Positions 22,328-34,222 of a stretch of 64,000 nt of DNA are shown here, piece by piece (position 1 is the stretch's first letter; each line of letters opens with the position of its first letter). The DNA is taken from the NCBI GenBank assembly GCA_020466095.1, contig CM035806.1, positions 38,110,683 to 38,174,682 of the forward strand, given 5' to 3'. This DNA is from Chlorops oryzae (taxonomy: Eukaryota > Arthropoda > Insecta > Diptera > Chloropidae). Both the position numbers and the translations under genes were made by a program. The notes below the pieces were generated by a model. It did no database searches, had not been told where the DNA came from, and saw nothing but the letters and a program-made list of their open reading frames with translations.

Positions 22328-22799
22328 CCTCTCTGGCTTATCAACTGAAACGTGTTTATGAGGCAATCATTGCTTTAATTATCGCGTTTCTTTGAACAAA
22401 AGAAAAGAGTTTTGAAGCGTGACACGCGAATTTCTTTCACTCACTCAAGTCGTAATGTTTTTTTTTTTTTTTTTTGGATTATTTTATTAAAAGTATTTAA
22501 AGCATTGTTTTTATCCATCACTGAACGGTAAAGTATCTCGTGTGTCTGTCCTTTTTTCTATTTTTTTAAAATATTTTTTTTATTTATTTTTTTTTTTTTG
22601 TGAGGAATAAATATTACGTCAAAAAGAACTTTAGTGAATTTTTTTTGAAGAAGCCCGATCTGATAGTAAATTAGCGTTGAGCTATCGAGTTTTTCTTGTT
22701 TGTTTGCTTGTTCTGTCCTGTTTGTTTTGTTAGTTTTTGTTTTCAGTGGAATAGGTAGGTTTTTTTTTTTAAGTTCTATGTTTGGATAGTAATCAGCAG

Positions 22800-23795
22800 T
22801 GCTCGGACTTCAAAATGTTTAAAGGTGATAGATTTTTAAACACGTGGTGATAGTTTTTGAAAACTATCGATAGTTGTGATTCATTGACATTTTCTTTAGC
22901 TTTGCGAAGGTGGTGCTGGCGGTGACATAGAGGGATTTCTTTATTTGAAATGAACAGATTCCTACAAATGCCCTTATTTAGATAAAGGCGACAGTCGCTC
23001 GATTAACTTTCGATTAACTTAATTATCGACTATCATATTTTTAGATGATCAAAATTATCAATTGTTGAACCTACCGATTACTAAAACTACCGATTATTTG
23101 TACTATCGATTATTCGGACTATCGATTATCGAGCCTATAGATTGTTAAAACTACCGATTATTGATTCTATCGATTGTTGAAACAATCGATTATAAAATCT
23201 ATCGACTTTTGAAACTATCGATTGTTGAAACGATCGGCTATTGATTCTATGGATTGTTGAAACCATCGATTATTGAAACTATTATTTATCGAACCTATCG
23301 ATTATTGAAACTATAGATTATTGTAACTATCGATTATTGAAACTATAGATTATTTAACCTATCGATTATCGAATCCTCCAGATCTATCAAGTCGCGAAAA
23401 ATCTTCAGAAATTCCGATTATGTTATGTGTCCCATTTTTTAAACCAAATGAGAATTATAGGCGTCATGCTAGGCGGCGTATACTTTGTTAACAAGGTATA
23501 GAAAATTGAGTAAGAAAGGCTCTAAAACTCGGCACCTTGCATAATATCGCTTGATATTAGTTGAGAAAGGATACTTTTGCACAATATTTTATTAAATTTG
23601 AAGTTTTTATTATAGGAAGACCGTTAACTTTAAAATTTAAAGCTAAAACGGTGGATATTGAAATGTTAAACAGCTCAAACATGCATGATTGAAACCACTA
23701 GCAATTTTCCAACCAAATTAGTAGAAAATTTAAAATATATCTTCCGATAGTACTATCGATGGTCACAGCTATCGATAGTTCTCCACCTCTACCCA
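22800..23795. repeat. ATCGAT-rich interspersed family, copy 1
   Basis: This copy shares ordered blocks with 58679-60219: GATAGTTTTTGAAAACTATCGATAG, AGGTGGTGCTGGCGGTG, TTTAGAT-AGG with CGCTCGA, a central array, TCTTCAGAAATTC, CAAATGAGAATTATAGGCGT, AGCTCAAACATG and a terminal CTATCGATAG segment. The central array is a CGATTATTGAAACTAT-like repeat. The ends are more decayed than in copy 3. Confidence 0.85.
22990..23370. repeat. Degenerate tandem array, 16-20 bp unit CGATTATTGAAACTAT
   Basis: About 20 imperfect units, each containing CTATCGATTATTG or a close variant separated by GAAAC. The array lies at the same internal position as the GATGATGGT arrays of the other two family members. Confidence 0.85.
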
Positions 23796-24051
23796 CAAAA
23801 GTAAACACTCACTAAAAATAAATATAAGTGAAATTTCACTAGGCTTCTGCTTCCACAGGAAACCATAAAAAGTTGTCTTTTTTGTTTACTTTTCTGAGTA
23901 ATATTTCCCCCCTTTTTTTTCTTCCGTTTTGTGTAAATTTTCGCTCTTCCGACACAATAAAAGGCAAAAACAATCGGCATTAGCCATTATGAAGTAATAA
24001 CATGCTTTCTAAAATAAGTACATATGTAGATGTTGTTGAATTCGGCTTGAC

Positions 24052-25107
24052 CAGGGGCGAATTAGGACAATTTGCCAGCCAAGGTAGTTGCGATTTTAAC
24101 GCCTCAGACCGCAGTCAAATTTTCGTCTTTTCTTTTATTGATGCATTGACGGTCAGAATTTGGCACCCCTGAAAATTTTCCGCCCTAGACAGCTGCCTAT
24201 TAGGGTTGGGATTAAAATATCGATAATGATAAATATCGATATTTTTTAAACATCGATACGGAATTTAGAGTGATATTTTTCATTTTAAAATATCGGAAAT
24301 CGATACTTAAACTCCAATATCGATATAGGATATTTTTTGATCACCCCCATTTGGTTTGGTATTAAAAAACATAGGGGGTAAAAGAGATAGCTGATGCCTA
24401 ATGAGCATCAACTTTAAATTTGGCAGTGCCAGGTAATCGAAGCCGACTTAGCGGAGAACATATAAATCAAAGAGTGGTTTTGATTTCAGCTCCTGACAAC
24501 TATTGGCTTTAACCCTCTAATGCCACAATTTTTTTTTTTTTTTTTTTTGCACTGAAAAAATCAGATTTGACTAATTTTGGGTCGAGAAAAACGAACATGG
24601 AGTTATTTTTTCGTTATAGAGCTTGGTTCACGTGTTATGGTAAAAATATTGACCCCGCCTTTAGACAGACTTGGGCATTATCGCATACAAAAAAACAATG
24701 AATGAAATTTTAAGAAACAAAAATATTTTCAGTTTATTAAATAAAAGAAAGGAATTTTATTGTGTTCGAACTTTGAAACATTTTTTTGGGGTTCGGTTAA
24801 CAAAGATGCACCAATTAGGTAAATTTTCTATTTAAAAATTATGTTTTCAAGCTCTTTGAAGTCTTAATACATGAGAGGGGTAGTTTGTATACATAAACTG
24901 ACAATTACATTAATGCAAATAGGCGGGTTGTTACCAAAAGTATATAAAATAAAAAATGCTTGATATATCGATACGCCGATATATCGATATTTTAATGCGA
25001 TACGTATCGATCGATACTCCTTACAGTCGATATTATCGAAGGCAATACTTTTGCCAATATCGCCCATCCCTACTGCCTATGTTGCCTATTCGGTAAATCC
25101 GCCAATG
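24052..25107. mobile_element. hAT-like MITE (CAGGGGCGAA ends) split by a younger insertion
   Basis: Ends and internal text (AGGACAATTTGCC near the left; CGGTAAATCCGCC near the right) match the element at 3230-3366. It is flanked by GGCTTGAC (24044-24051) and GGCTCGAC (25108-25115), an 8-bp duplication with one mismatch. The 872-bp element at 24201-25072 lies inside it. Confidence 0.85.
24201..25072. mobile_element. hAT-like element (TAGGGTTGGG ends) nested in 24052-25107
   Basis: It begins TAGGGTTGGGATTAAAATAT and ends CAATATCGCCCATCCCTA. A perfect 8-bp duplication CTGCCTAT flanks it (24193-24200 and 25073-25080). ATCGATA words cluster near both ends as subterminal repeats. A CCCTCTAATGCC word after TTTAA at 24513 suggests a further decayed insertion inside. 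No transposase frame is present. Confidence 0.92.
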
Positions 25108-25115
25108 GGCTCGAC

Positions 25116-26436
25116 TCGTATCGCTTAACGTTAGCGCATGCGTTCTTTGATGTAATCATATCAATGCCACTAAAGAAAGAAAATTGTCAAGCGCCGAGAA
25201 AAATGCTCGATCTTAAACGGATTGAAGAATTGGAGCTAGGCGTTTTGGCAAATCGGCTAGCCATGAAATTTGGTGTTTCTAAACCGGCATAGGAATAAAA
25301 AAAAATTTCCCATTATGTCCTTAAAAAGTAAGCAAATCGCAAACCTTAACAAGTCCTAAAATAAACGGGATTAACTTCTGTGAGTGTCTGCTTTATAACC
25401 TTTCACTAAAAAAAAATCATTAAAATTAAAAGCTAACTTATCGGGATAGCCCCCTCTCACTGATAAAATTCTCAAAAACTTTCGGGATTGAAAATTCAAC
25501 ACAATGAGGAGAATCACTCCCCACAACAACTATAACAACATCAAAAAAAGAAAACCGCTAAAAAAAAAAACAATCCGCATTGCTAATTGGCGCCAAAAAA
25601 ATGCTGACTCAGTGTCTAATCATTGAATAAATTTTGGAAAAATATTTCGAACAAGTTCTTTTTCTCAAGAATCAGTCGCGTGTTTTGAAAAATTGTCTTT
25701 TTTATATCTTTGTTTACTTTCAACGCGACGTTGATGTTGTTGGCTTTCAACTTCTCTGATTCCATAGCAATTAATACTCTTAATCAGGTTTGTGTATGCG
25801 GAAGCATATTTTACTTTTGAGATACAGATATGTTATGTAGGATAGCATCATATGCGAAAGTTTATTTCGCCATTCATGTACGTCATGAGCTTCCAGAAGG
25901 CCACGAGAACGACCTTGATCGTTCCTTTGATCTTTGAAAATGCCAATACCGACTCCTAAAAGCTTCTTTCCGTTTTTTATTTCATTCGAAATAAAGCGAA
26001 AAAGGGTCTCAACAGGTGCCATCTAAAAACACGGAGGAGACCACTTAAATATTAGATTTTTATTTTTAATAGTCCTTGAGATATCCTTGAAAAGCCTCTT
26101 TTAGTAATCTTTTTTTTCAAAATTTCATATCTCAAAAACTAATAAAGCTAGGAAGACAAAAAAAAGGTCGTCTGTTTTCCAATAAAACAGGGAATCCATA
26201 ATGAGAAATTTTGTTTTCACAAAGCTAAAAAGAAAATTTTAACTATTTTCTTCAGTGTATTCCCAGTTTCGCGTCGCTCTGTAATTTTTTTTTAAATATG
26301 CCCCCTAGTATTTACTTTCATAAAAAAAAAAAAAAAAAATCAAATCGGATGGCGCAACAGTATCATATTCAAAAAAATGCAAGTGCTGCGGTAAACGTGC
26401 GTGTGCGGTACAAATGTCCGAAATATAATATCATAG
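25116..26436. other. Gene-free stretch
   Basis: The only notable frame (minus, 25780-26022, starting MAPVETLFRF) has no family signature and no splice support. I leave it uncalled. Confidence 0.4.
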
Positions 26437-26527
26437 AAAAGGCATCACTCATACGGCATGTAGGACGTTTATTACATATTCGTTAATGCGGCCGCTCGTC
26501 CTACATACCGTATGAGTGATACCTTTT
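26437..26527 (-). ncRNA. Candidate small-RNA hairpin (31-bp stem)
   Basis: AAAAGGCATCACTCATACGG plus CATGTAGGACG (26437-26467) pairs with 26497-26527 across a 29-base loop; 29 of 31 positions are complementary. On the minus strand the two differences become G-U wobbles, so the minus-strand RNA pairs along all 31 positions. Size, loop and pairing fit a microRNA precursor. No target duplication is visible outside the arms, which argues against a simple transposon end pair. I do not recognise the mature sequence as a known miRNA, and expression is unknown. Confidence 0.45.
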
Positions 26528-27708
26528 AACATCATGTTTTTGACGCATTCAGTTACCCTAAAGAAATGTTAGCTTAAAAATTCATTTAACTGTCTTGTGA
26601 GCTTCCACAAGGGATTCCCTATGTTCAAAAGTAGAGGAGGCCAACAGTAAGTAAGTTAGGAAGGTGCTAAAAAAAATGTTATTCCGAATAATCTTCAAAG
26701 TAGAGGTAATCTTAACGCAAATTTTCAGTCTAAAGAGCATTTCATTTCATAGCAGCCCAAAAGTATACAATCTTTCTTGGTTTGACAACGAGTTTCAAAG
26801 CTGTGGAAATTGCAAACGTATGTAAGAGCTTTTCTATAGGAATGAGCTCTATCGAGTTAAAGGCTTGAAACAACGATCTAATCGTATGGACGGAGCCAGG
26901 CGTGTGTCCAGGAAATTATTTCGAAACTCTGCGTCGGGTAATTTTCTCGTATTTTTAATTTTTTTTTTTTTTGGAGTTCCTCGAATTTCGGTTGGGGTTT
27001 TAACCGCCTAACAAAATCCTCTGCGTACGCGTCTATACGAAGGGGCGAGTCATGAAGTTAAAGATCGAAGCGATGTGAATTGAACTTGACACATTTTTTC
27101 CCATTGTCAGCATTTGATTACATCCATTTATAGTTTCTCTCTAAATTAAAATTGGAGAGCGAAAATTAAATCAACTAAATTATAATTTAACGATACAAGC
27201 CGACAGTTTTTTCCATGTGATTTTTTCGATGCGATTTTGCCATTTCCCCCTTGAATGCTTCGCACAAAACTTTACGAAGGTGATTTTTCCTCGATTTCTC
27301 GAATGTTAACACAAAGCGTTGAAAGTGTAGATAATTTCAGCGCTTCCATCATTTTCATTTGTTTAACTCTTGCATTTTTTCCCATATCTTTTTAACAGTT
27401 TGTACCACTTTTATTCGCAATAAACGCTGTAAATCGTTGAAATTAAGTATGTGAGGACCAAATTTTTCCCTTCCTTATACTTATTCTTCTTCTTTTCCGC
27501 TTCTGCTTATTATATAGTAACGCCTTCTAACCTTCTTACAAGGTGCGGTAAGAGTTCTGAGGTCATAAAAATATCATAGATATGTACATATGTATACACA
27601 TATGAAGGTACGTGACGAGTTTTTCGTGACAAACAATGAATACAACGATCTTGAATATGAAAACATTACACTTGAGAGAACTTTCCAGTGCTCATTGCAA
27701 TCGGTTTT
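26528..27708. other. Gene-free stretch
   Basis: A/T-rich sequence with no credible exon; a CATATGTATACACATATG palindrome lies at about 27587-27604. Confidence 0.45.
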
Positions 27709-28584
27709 TATACCTTTTCCGAAGGAAAGGGTATATTAAGTTTGGCTCGGAGTATGTAACATACCAAAGGAGTCGCGATAGATATAGACATATATATATA
27801 TTCTTGATCAGGGTGACAAGAGGAGTCGATCTAGCCATGTCTGTCTGTCGGTCACACTTTAGTTTTTCGTAATTTACTCCTAAGCCATGAAAGATATCAT
27901 ATTGAAATTCGGCATGGACATAAACCAGGTAAATGTCCGAAAAACTGCATAAAAATTTTTTTCGTAGTCCCTTCTTGGGTCGTGGGAAGTAGTTCAGAAG
28001 TTTCAAAAATCACGATTTTTAACGTTTTTCGTGGATAACTTTTTTACTTTACATCCCAGCTTATTGAAATTTGGTGTGTGTATAGCTACCATGTAGACTT
28101 AAGCTTTCGCTGAAAAAAAATTGCGACATCGCTATAACTATCATCCTACACATTAGAGAAAAACACTCTTTCTCTTATTCTCATATGTTATCTGTATACA
28201 AAAATGATTTTGTTTGCTTCTTCCGATTGTGTATTTTGCCTCCAAATAAAGTCGTCGCATAAGATTAAAATTTGACCATGACCACCATTCGCGAAATTCG
28301 CGAAAATTTGATTTTCACTATTTTGAATTAAGTATTTCGCAGCTAAACAAAATGTCCTCTAAGGGTTAAAATTCGACCATGACAACCATTTGCGAAAATT
28401 TTGTGCTTAATAATAATCTCGAGTTTTAGAAGCTAAATCGAATTACAGATAAGGTATAAATAGATATCCAAGCTAGAACAACGAAAACGGCAGGAATTTT
28501 TGTTAAGGTAATGTTTTAACATATTTTCGGCTGAGGAAAAGGTATGTGTGCAATCGGCTTAGCCGATGTAAACTTCTTTACTTG
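27709..28584 (+). mobile_element. mini-me/Helitron-like element, family TATACCTTTTCCGAAGG
   Basis: The left end TATACCTTTTCCGAAGGAAA forms a small hairpin and is followed by GGGTATATTAAG. The mini-me core TTCTTGATCAGGGTGACAAG with GTCGATCTAGCCATGT lies at 27801-27840, between a (TA)n tract and a decayed (GTCY)n tract. The right end has the palindrome ATCGGCTTAGCCGAT, then AACTTCTTTACTTG and a T-run. A 3' fragment of the same family is at 62429-62710. No coding capacity is seen. Confidence 0.8.
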
Positions 28585-29805
28585 TTTTTTTTTTTTTCAA
28601 AGGAATTTCGTAAAAATAAATAATTTTGAATTTGGTACAGCGAAATATGTAAAACAGTCTTAGGGAGATTGAAACATATGGTAGGGGCCGTCTAGAGGAA
28701 GTTCGAGCCCGATGAGGATAATTCCAAGTAAGCACTACGCCCAAAGCAATTCCACAAACGCTTCGAAAAATCCATAATCATCAAAAACATCAGCTTGCTT
28801 TGAGAAGATTTCCCTCCGACCTAATGGACCCAGATGGAAACGCTAGTTAATTATGACAAAACCCGTTTACACAACCACGAATTTTTTTTTTTTTTTTTCA
28901 TCATTCCTCTAAAGGGAAACTAGAGCAAACTAAAACATGTATAGAAATTCGGCCCTCCAATGGACGATTCGGTAGACTTGATTACCGAACTAATTACGCA
29001 TTGCCATTAGTTGATGTTTTTGATTGTTATTCAAATTTAAAAATTGGTTTCAACACTTCAACAATTCACTGGTAAATCCAAAACTAGCGGCAAGTGTTTT
29101 CGATTCACATCAGATGGAAGATAGTGATAGAGAGACAGAGACAGAGAAATAGAAATAGACACGTTCAAATAAACACGAAACTATTCATTAATAAGTTAAA
29201 TCATTTGAATAAGACCTCATCTGTTTTGAAATTGAATTCGAAAACTTTTTATGGAAACCGTAAATATATCGATGGGAGCGCGCGAGACATCAAAAACAGT
29301 CCCCATGTTTTTTGGGTCTCATAAATGCATAAGATGTTGTAAAGAAAACCTCTTACTCTACGACTATCCTAGACATAAAAACTTTATGGCACACGGCCGA
29401 ACAAATTTTAAGAAGACTTGGTTAGTTGAAACTGCTGCCAATGAGACTAGTTACGTTTTCTGAAAAATTGCAACTTTCGACTTATGCCACTTCAGTTGAC
29501 AATGTGCGATATATAAGCAACTTTCAATACTGTAGAAAATTCACAAAAAAAAAAAAATATGCGTCAAAGAGCTTTTCAGTTTGAATTTAAATTAATTAAC
29601 GCGGTCTTCAGCAGACTATCTCCATTGATTTCTTTCCTGTGACCAAAACGGTTTTTTGTGTTCCCCAAAGAAGGCAGCACAGCACATAATTGAAGCTTTA
29701 TAAAGCAATACGAATTCCTTGGAAATATGACAATCGTCTTGCGACCCAATATTATCGAACGGAGCGAGCCAACCAAGAGCGTCGTTGCCATATTTCTTTT
29801 CTTAT

Positions 29806-30440
29806 TATAAGGGTATATTAGTTTTGTGCAAATCTTGTAACAGCCAGAACTAAGCTCCGTAGATATAGACATATATATATTTCTTGATCAGGATCAAAAA
29901 CTGAATCGATTTAGACATGTCCGTCTGTCTGTCTGTCCGTCTGTCCATCTGTCCGTCCGTCTGTGTCCGGATTTCCTCCGAAACGGCTGGACCAACCAAG
30001 TCGAAATTTGTCACACAGGTATATCGGGATTCGAGTATGATGAGTAAAAATGTGAGACATCCTCCCACTGCCACGCCCACAAATGAATTTAATGTGTTTT
30101 CAGTAAATTGCTTGTAACTTACGAACCACTCAACACATTTCATTGATATTTGGTGAACTGGTAAACTACGTAAAGTAACATATCCGGGAAAAAATGGACG
30201 CCGTCCTTTTCGAGCCACGCCCACAAATAAGGGTTTATCGTAACTTGTGAAGTAAAAGGCGTAGAAGCTTCAAATTCGCAACATAGGTTTACCAAGGCGA
30301 ATGAAAGGTGTAGGAAAAAAATTTATGTGGCCGGCCCACTACCACGCCCACAAATGGAGAGGCAAAAAATAGTGCGCCAATAATGTCGGGACGCTGGGTA
30401 TTTCAAAGTCGGGCTTGACCAACTTTAGCTTTCTTACTTG
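29806..30440 (+). mobile_element. mini-me/Helitron-like element, family ending CTTTCTTACTTG
   Basis: Contains (TA)n, the core TTCTTGATCAGGATC with AATCGATTTAGACATGT, a long (GTCY)n tract (29919-29965) and CCACGCCCAC words. It ends with AAGTCGGGCTTGACC, TAGCTTTCTTACTTG and a T-run. A terminal fragment of the same kind, in reverse, is at 2315-2360. Confidence 0.8.
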
Positions 30441-32121
30441 TTTTTTGTTATTTTATTTTTAATTCCTTTTTTTTTTCATAAACGGCAACTGCGGAAGTCC
30501 AAGCTTAATATTTTAGGAATTTTCTATGGATTCCAGAGGCATATGAAGCGGGGTAGGTGATTTTGTTGACTTTGGGGGTTCAAACTCATCCGAAATTCGA
30601 AGATTCACAAATAAAAGGAAGAAAAAAGGTGACGATCTAGATTTTCGTGGCACCCAAAGCCCCTCGGCCGTATGTCTCACGCAGGGAAATGAAAGATAAG
30701 AAGGAGAAAACCCCTCTCGAAATATCTTTCAGCACACGCACTTCATAGAAAGAGAGAGAGAGAGAAAGAAAGAGAGAGAGAGAGGAGAGAGAGAGCGAGA
30801 GAGAGAGAGAGAGAGAGTTGTTAGTAAGGCCGCCTGTAAATAGCTGATGAGACGTGATGGGGCCTCAGGCAATAAAAGGCAAAGTATTTTCCCATGCGGT
30901 TTCCGTTGACTCGAGGCGTTAATTGGACATTTCTCGAAGGAGATCGAAGGCACAGGCCGGGCCAGAGCGTTCGACAAAGATTAAAGAGAATTGCCAATCG
31001 TGTCTTAAGTTGCTGCGCCAATCGAATTGTGTAATCGAAAAAATTGCGTATAAAAAAGCCTAAAGGAAATTAAAAGAGAAAAAACTTGCTCGAAAGCCTT
31101 CTTTCCTTTTGGAAACCAACAAAAATTGCATGCTGCATTCAATTGGCCAATTTGAGGCGCCGCGGCGCGCCGCATGCTGCATTTATTTTCTGCTTTTTAT
31201 GAATATTTTCATGTTTATTGCGAAATAATAAATTTTCACATCAATCCGAATGAAAGCCTTCAATTGAACGTTCCACGCGAGACACAGCCGGTTCCGGTCT
31301 TTTTAAAAAGCGATTTTCGATTTTCGACTTGCGTTACATAAATTCATTCATTCATTGCTTTTCAACTTTGGTCAAATGATCCGCCGATCTCTTGTCTTTA
31401 TTGGAAGAAATTATATTACAGTGCATTTCCCCAGTATTTATTGCATTTTTGTTATTTTTTTAAAACAATTTTCTCTCATCTTACATGATTTCAATGCGAT
31501 CTTGAAGGTTTCCGTTTTAATTAAACATAACATTCCCGTTACTTTTCATTCTTTATAAAGGTCGAAGCTTTGTGGAAAAACATACTTTGGGAAAGTAGGT
31601 ACATTATACACGTCCACACATGTATGCCTACGCAGTGATATGATATGTGAATTGCGATCAGATATTGTGAAGCTCCAAACCAAAGGGGGCATTTCACTTG
31701 AAGCGGACAACGAAAACAGGGTACTCATGTTCAGCAAATTCTTCATATTTGAATCAATTGGACCTCTACTTGTACAACAAGAGTGTCCCATTTCAAAATT
31801 TGCAATTTTTCAGAACCGATGTTTTAACTTATCTAACCGATGCAGTCTATGTGCATTTGAATGACGAAGAGACTGACGTAACTGTTTTTTGCAACTATGA
31901 GTGTGCGATGAAGAAGACAGGTGACCTGTGAAAATATTCCTTGCATTAAACCCGAATTGAAAAATTTTGAGTTGTGACACTCTTGTTCTACCTACATGCA
32001 CATGAGTTAGAGGGCACAAAATTTTTGCTATATTACACTTCGTTTTCGAGATGTAGGCTTTTAAAAATTGACAAAATACGAAATACGTTTTTTTTGCATA
32101 CAGTATTTCGAATAAAAATAT
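30441..32121. other. Gene-free stretch with a (GA)n tract
   Basis: Holds a (GA)n microsatellite at 30749-30817 and a G+C-rich patch (30820-31260, including GGCGCCGCGGCGCGCCGC at 31157) that could be regulatory. Two overlapping short plus-strand frames at 31640-31931 have no family signature. Confidence 0.45.
30749..30817. repeat. (GA)n microsatellite
   Basis: About 70 bp of GA with single interruptions, next to a less A/T-rich patch at 30820-31020. Confidence 0.9.
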
Positions 32122-32123
32122 TA

Positions 32124-33282
32124 CAGGAGATTTCCGATTTAACGAGCTCAATGTTGCCAGCACTTCTCGTTAAATCGAATTTCTCGTTAAATTGAGTACC
32201 ATCATAAAATCATTTTTTTCTTATTGTAAGAGATTAAAATTATAAATTGGGCTTATAAACAATTTTTTATTTCAAAAGAATTATTATAACAAAAAAAAAA
32301 AAAAACAACAACATAACTCTTCATTTTGGTTCATATTAAACATATACCTAACGTCTATGTAAACAGAGTAAAAAACTTATGAGTTAACGTTTTGTTTAAA
32401 TTATAAAATACATAGGTAATATGGGGCATTCTTTTATAAACCTAACAAAAAAAAGGGGGAAAATTAACCTAGGTCTTTTCAATTGCGCGATATTTTTTAA
32501 AAGCTTCTAGATATGAAATTATTCAACATGTAGTCCAAAATATTTCTCAGAATGCTTTATTTACGGAAGACCGTTAGTTTAAAGTTTGCTGGAAACCCGT
32601 TTTTTAACAAAAATTCAAAGAAAATTTGATGAATTGAATTGAGAGTTTACTGTCCAAGAGTAATGATGATAAGTAAACAACTGCAGTGTTGCCAGTAGAA
32701 AAATGTATCTTTGCGTTACAAATGGGGGAGGGGTTTGAGAAATCTTTTGCTTGATTACATGGCGAGTCTGATTTATACCAGACCTGTAGCAATCCAACTT
32801 CCCCAGGTGGGGCAAAGAATTTTCCACAATTTTTTCCTTTTAATTTTCGTAATTCCTTCCACCTAAGACCAAGAATCGTGGTGGGGCAAAGCCCCTCCTA
32901 GCCCCTAGGTTGGCACGCGACTGATTTCTACTAACGTATGCTTACGTGGGGGATTAAAAATTGACATCATTGAACAACTGTGCACAATTAAAGCGGTAAG
33001 TCCAACAGCGCCTGCGCTTTTTCGATTTCACGCAGGTCACGCAAAATTGAACATTACTTTTCATACATTGACTGCTTGCGGCAGTTGGCGCAGCACACGC
33101 GCTTTTAGACTCCTCGCTTAACTATTTCTTGGATTCCTCTTTGTTTCTCTTTATGCTTTTTCACTGATTTCTTATGTTGCTCGCTAAACCGAGTGCACAC
33201 AAAAATTTTTGTGCCATTTTGCTCGTTATATAAGATACTCAATGGAACGAATTTAAATGCTCGTTAAATCGGAAATCTCCCG
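32124..33282. mobile_element. TA-flanked pogo/Tigger-like non-autonomous element
   Basis: The left end CAGGAGATTTCCGATTTAAC (continuing GAGC) and the right end (reverse complement CGGGAGATTTCCGATTTAAC, then GAGC) give 24-bp inverted repeats with one mismatch. The element is bounded by TA dinucleotides at 32122-32123 and 33283-33284. TCTCGTTAAAT and GCTCGTTA words recur just inside both ends. It is 1,159 bp long with no transposase frame. Confidence 0.88.
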
Positions 33283-33599
33283 TATAAGTATTTCTTAAAT
33301 CAAATTAAAATTTTTTTCAGTGTAAGATTGGTGGTGAATTGGTTAAAGCGGACCAACAACAACTTAGCCATTTATACTTACTTATATTTTATTTTTTCGA
33401 ATTTAAGCTTGAAGTATCAAGAACATGTCATCACAGTAAAAACTATAGGTTTAAAATTAAAACCAATCGGTATAAAATGAAATCTTCTTAGTATTAAATT
33501 TGAATTTCAATACCAAAAAGTTTTATTTTAATACCTTTTGGTTTTAAAAGATCTCAAAAACGAACAAAATTGTCAAATTGTCAAATTGTTCTCGCGATT

Positions 33600-33760
33600 A
33601 CATAGCTTTCGTACAAACATACGAGGCGTCTATAGTTCGATTTTCTCGAGAAGTGGAAGCGTTTTTGCTTTCTGAAAGGTCCGAGTTCGAACCCTGTCGC
33701 AGGCGAAAGAAATTGTGGAAAAATATTGGGGCTTGGAAAACGTAAAGTAAATTTTGAACT
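33600..33760 (+). mobile_element. tRNA-derived SINE fragment
   Basis: A B-box-like sequence (GAGTTCGAACCC at about 33683) is followed by TGTCGCAGGCGAAAGAAATT and GGAAAAATATT. This order matches the SINE at 44180-44290 (GTTCGATCCCCGCGCAGGCG, then GGGGAAATATT). The A box is poorly preserved. Confidence 0.55.
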
Positions 33761-34037
33761 TGGAAAAAGGATAAATTGATGTACTCGGGGAGGAGAAGAC
33801 ATACATAGTTGCTAGCGATAAGATTGAAGTATCTCGACTACCTTCAAAAATGTGTGTCTGTCCGTCATGCTGTTTCAAGAATTCCTATGAGAGGTTCTTC
33901 TGCTGGAATCTCTTTTTTTTTTCATAAAAAGATTGGTTGCAAGCTTTTTATTCCTCTTAAATTTTGATTCTTATTTATAATTATTACCTACTTATTCCTC
34001 AAAAAAAAAATATATATAAAAAAAATATAAATAAAAA

Positions 34038-34110
34038 TGACGCTCTCCTGACCGGGGATTGAACTCGCCGACATCAGATTGTGAGGCAATATCGCGCATT
34101 TATTTTCGCT
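34038..34110 (-). mobile_element. tRNA-like SINE fragment, minus strand
   Basis: On the minus strand GGCGAGTTCAATCCCCGG is a B-box-like T-arm, preceded by CCTCACAATCTGATGTC. It does not form a complete cloverleaf and is therefore not a functional tRNA gene. Confidence 0.45.
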
Positions 34111-34222
34111 CTACAAATCATTTTTTTTTATTATTCATACGGAAAATGCTCAATTTTTTCTCTCTTTATTTAAACCAAAAAGGTTTTCATTTAATTCCTT
34201 TTTGGCATTGTTATATTATATA

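Noticed and set aside
22990..23370. CRISPR-like array of short repeats
   Set aside because: Units are contiguous, degenerate and without unique spacers, in an animal genome; this is a tandem repeat.
25780..26022. 80-codon minus-strand frame starting MAPVETLF
   Set aside because: Plausible composition but no homologous motif, splice site or promoter evidence; left uncalled.
31640..31931. Two overlapping plus-strand frames of about 75 codons
   Set aside because: Considered as a decayed transposase with a frameshift, but no motif of any transposase family could be seen.
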